The notes below the pieces were generated by a model. The model saw only the letters and a program-made list of their open reading frames with translations. It was not told where the DNA came from and did no database searches. Position numbers and translations under genes: made by a program. Source: Anaerolineales bacterium UBA5797 (lineage in GTDB: Bacteria; Chloroflexota; Anaerolineae; Anaerolineales; Villigracilaceae). From it: a stretch of 14,093 bases of DNA. Each line of letters starts with the position of its first letter. Positions within the stretch are counted from its first letter, which is position 1. Positions 14,051 through 14,093 of this stretch are shown piece after piece. The stretch is taken from contig DIDP01000016.1 of NCBI GenBank assembly GCA_002418205.1, positions 1-14,093 of the forward strand, in the 5' to 3' direction.

Positions 14051-14093
14051 CGGTTCATCGAGCACAAGGATCTGCGGGTTCATGGAGAGCACC
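14028..14093. repeat. Perfect 23-bp inverted repeat with inverted spacer at the contig end (fold-back)
   Basis: Bases 14071-14093 are the exact reverse complement of 14028-14050. The 20-base spacer (14051-14070), read on the minus strand, encodes LVLDEP, the Walker B continuation expected after MNPQI. So from 14051 the sequence is the opposite strand of the same gene. The probable switch point is a short natural inverted repeat in cbiO: CCCGCAGA at 14043-14050 and TCTGCGGG at 14071-14078. Confidence 0.9.

Noticed and set aside
13781..14092. A minus-strand frame containing LSMNPQILVLDEPSAG, as if a second ABC ATPase began at the window end
   Set aside because: The match comes only from the folded-back end. 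After SAG it runs antisense through the real cbiO, so it is an artefact of the inverted repeat.
14028..14093. The terminal palindrome as an intrinsic terminator or transposon end
   Set aside because: It lies within a coding domain, has no T run, and its spacer encodes the expected next residues in reverse. A fold-back explains it fully.

Overview
The window looks like the end of a contig from an uncultured Chloroflexota bacterium, probably Anaerolineae. This is an inference. It rests on the style of the proteins: a large PDZ/multi-TM/GAF histidine kinase, a Thr/Pro-rich lipoprotein, a divergent PlsY, uncharacterised membrane proteins, and a CbiM fused to a PDGLE domain. No rRNA or other marker is present to prove the taxonomy. 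Coding density is high, no gap without a gene exceeds 300 bases, and there is no tRNA, CRISPR array or IS element.

Layout. (1) Bases 1-221 are the 3' end of a group II intron on the + strand. Domain V, a domain VI with a bulged branch-point adenosine, and an AT 3' end can all be drawn from the sequence. The intron stops three bases from the stop codon of plsY. (2) Bases 225-2166 form a leftward cluster: an uncharacterised polytopic membrane protein, a JAMM-type metallopeptidase, and a PlsY-family glycerol-3-phosphate acyltransferase. A good sigma70-like promoter lies just upstream, at 2194-2222. (3) From about 2248 the genes run rightward: an uncharacterised membrane protein and then gyrB (GTG start), followed by a terminator-like hairpin. 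(4) Bases 5382-10515 encode a 1324-residue sensor histidine kinase (TM, PDZ, multi-TM, four GAF domains, HisKA, HATPase) and a FIST-domain sensor protein only 4 nt downstream, which suggests a signalling pair. (5) Bases 10562-11263 encode a secreted lipoprotein closed by a strong intrinsic terminator. (6) Bases 11363-14093 form a metal-transport locus: a palindromic operator-like site, a Fur-family regulator, CbiM-PDGLE (substrate capture), CbiQ (T component) and CbiO (ATPase). This is a group I ECF transporter for Ni2+ or Co2+, apparently controlled by its own regulator.

The last 66 bases are abnormal. The cbiO reading runs to the MNPQ stretch, and then the sequence turns into the reverse complement of itself. 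This makes a perfect 23-bp inverted repeat around a 20-base spacer, and that spacer is the missing Walker B coding sequence in the wrong orientation. It is most simply a fold-back (assembly or amplification) artefact at the contig end, and cbiO should be treated as truncated at about 14050.

I found no clearly new multi-gene system. The points most worth a second look are the Fur-regulator/ECF locus with its operator and its CbiM with an extended N-terminus, the PlsY with an altered GGKG motif, the kinase-FIST pair, and the contig-end palindrome.
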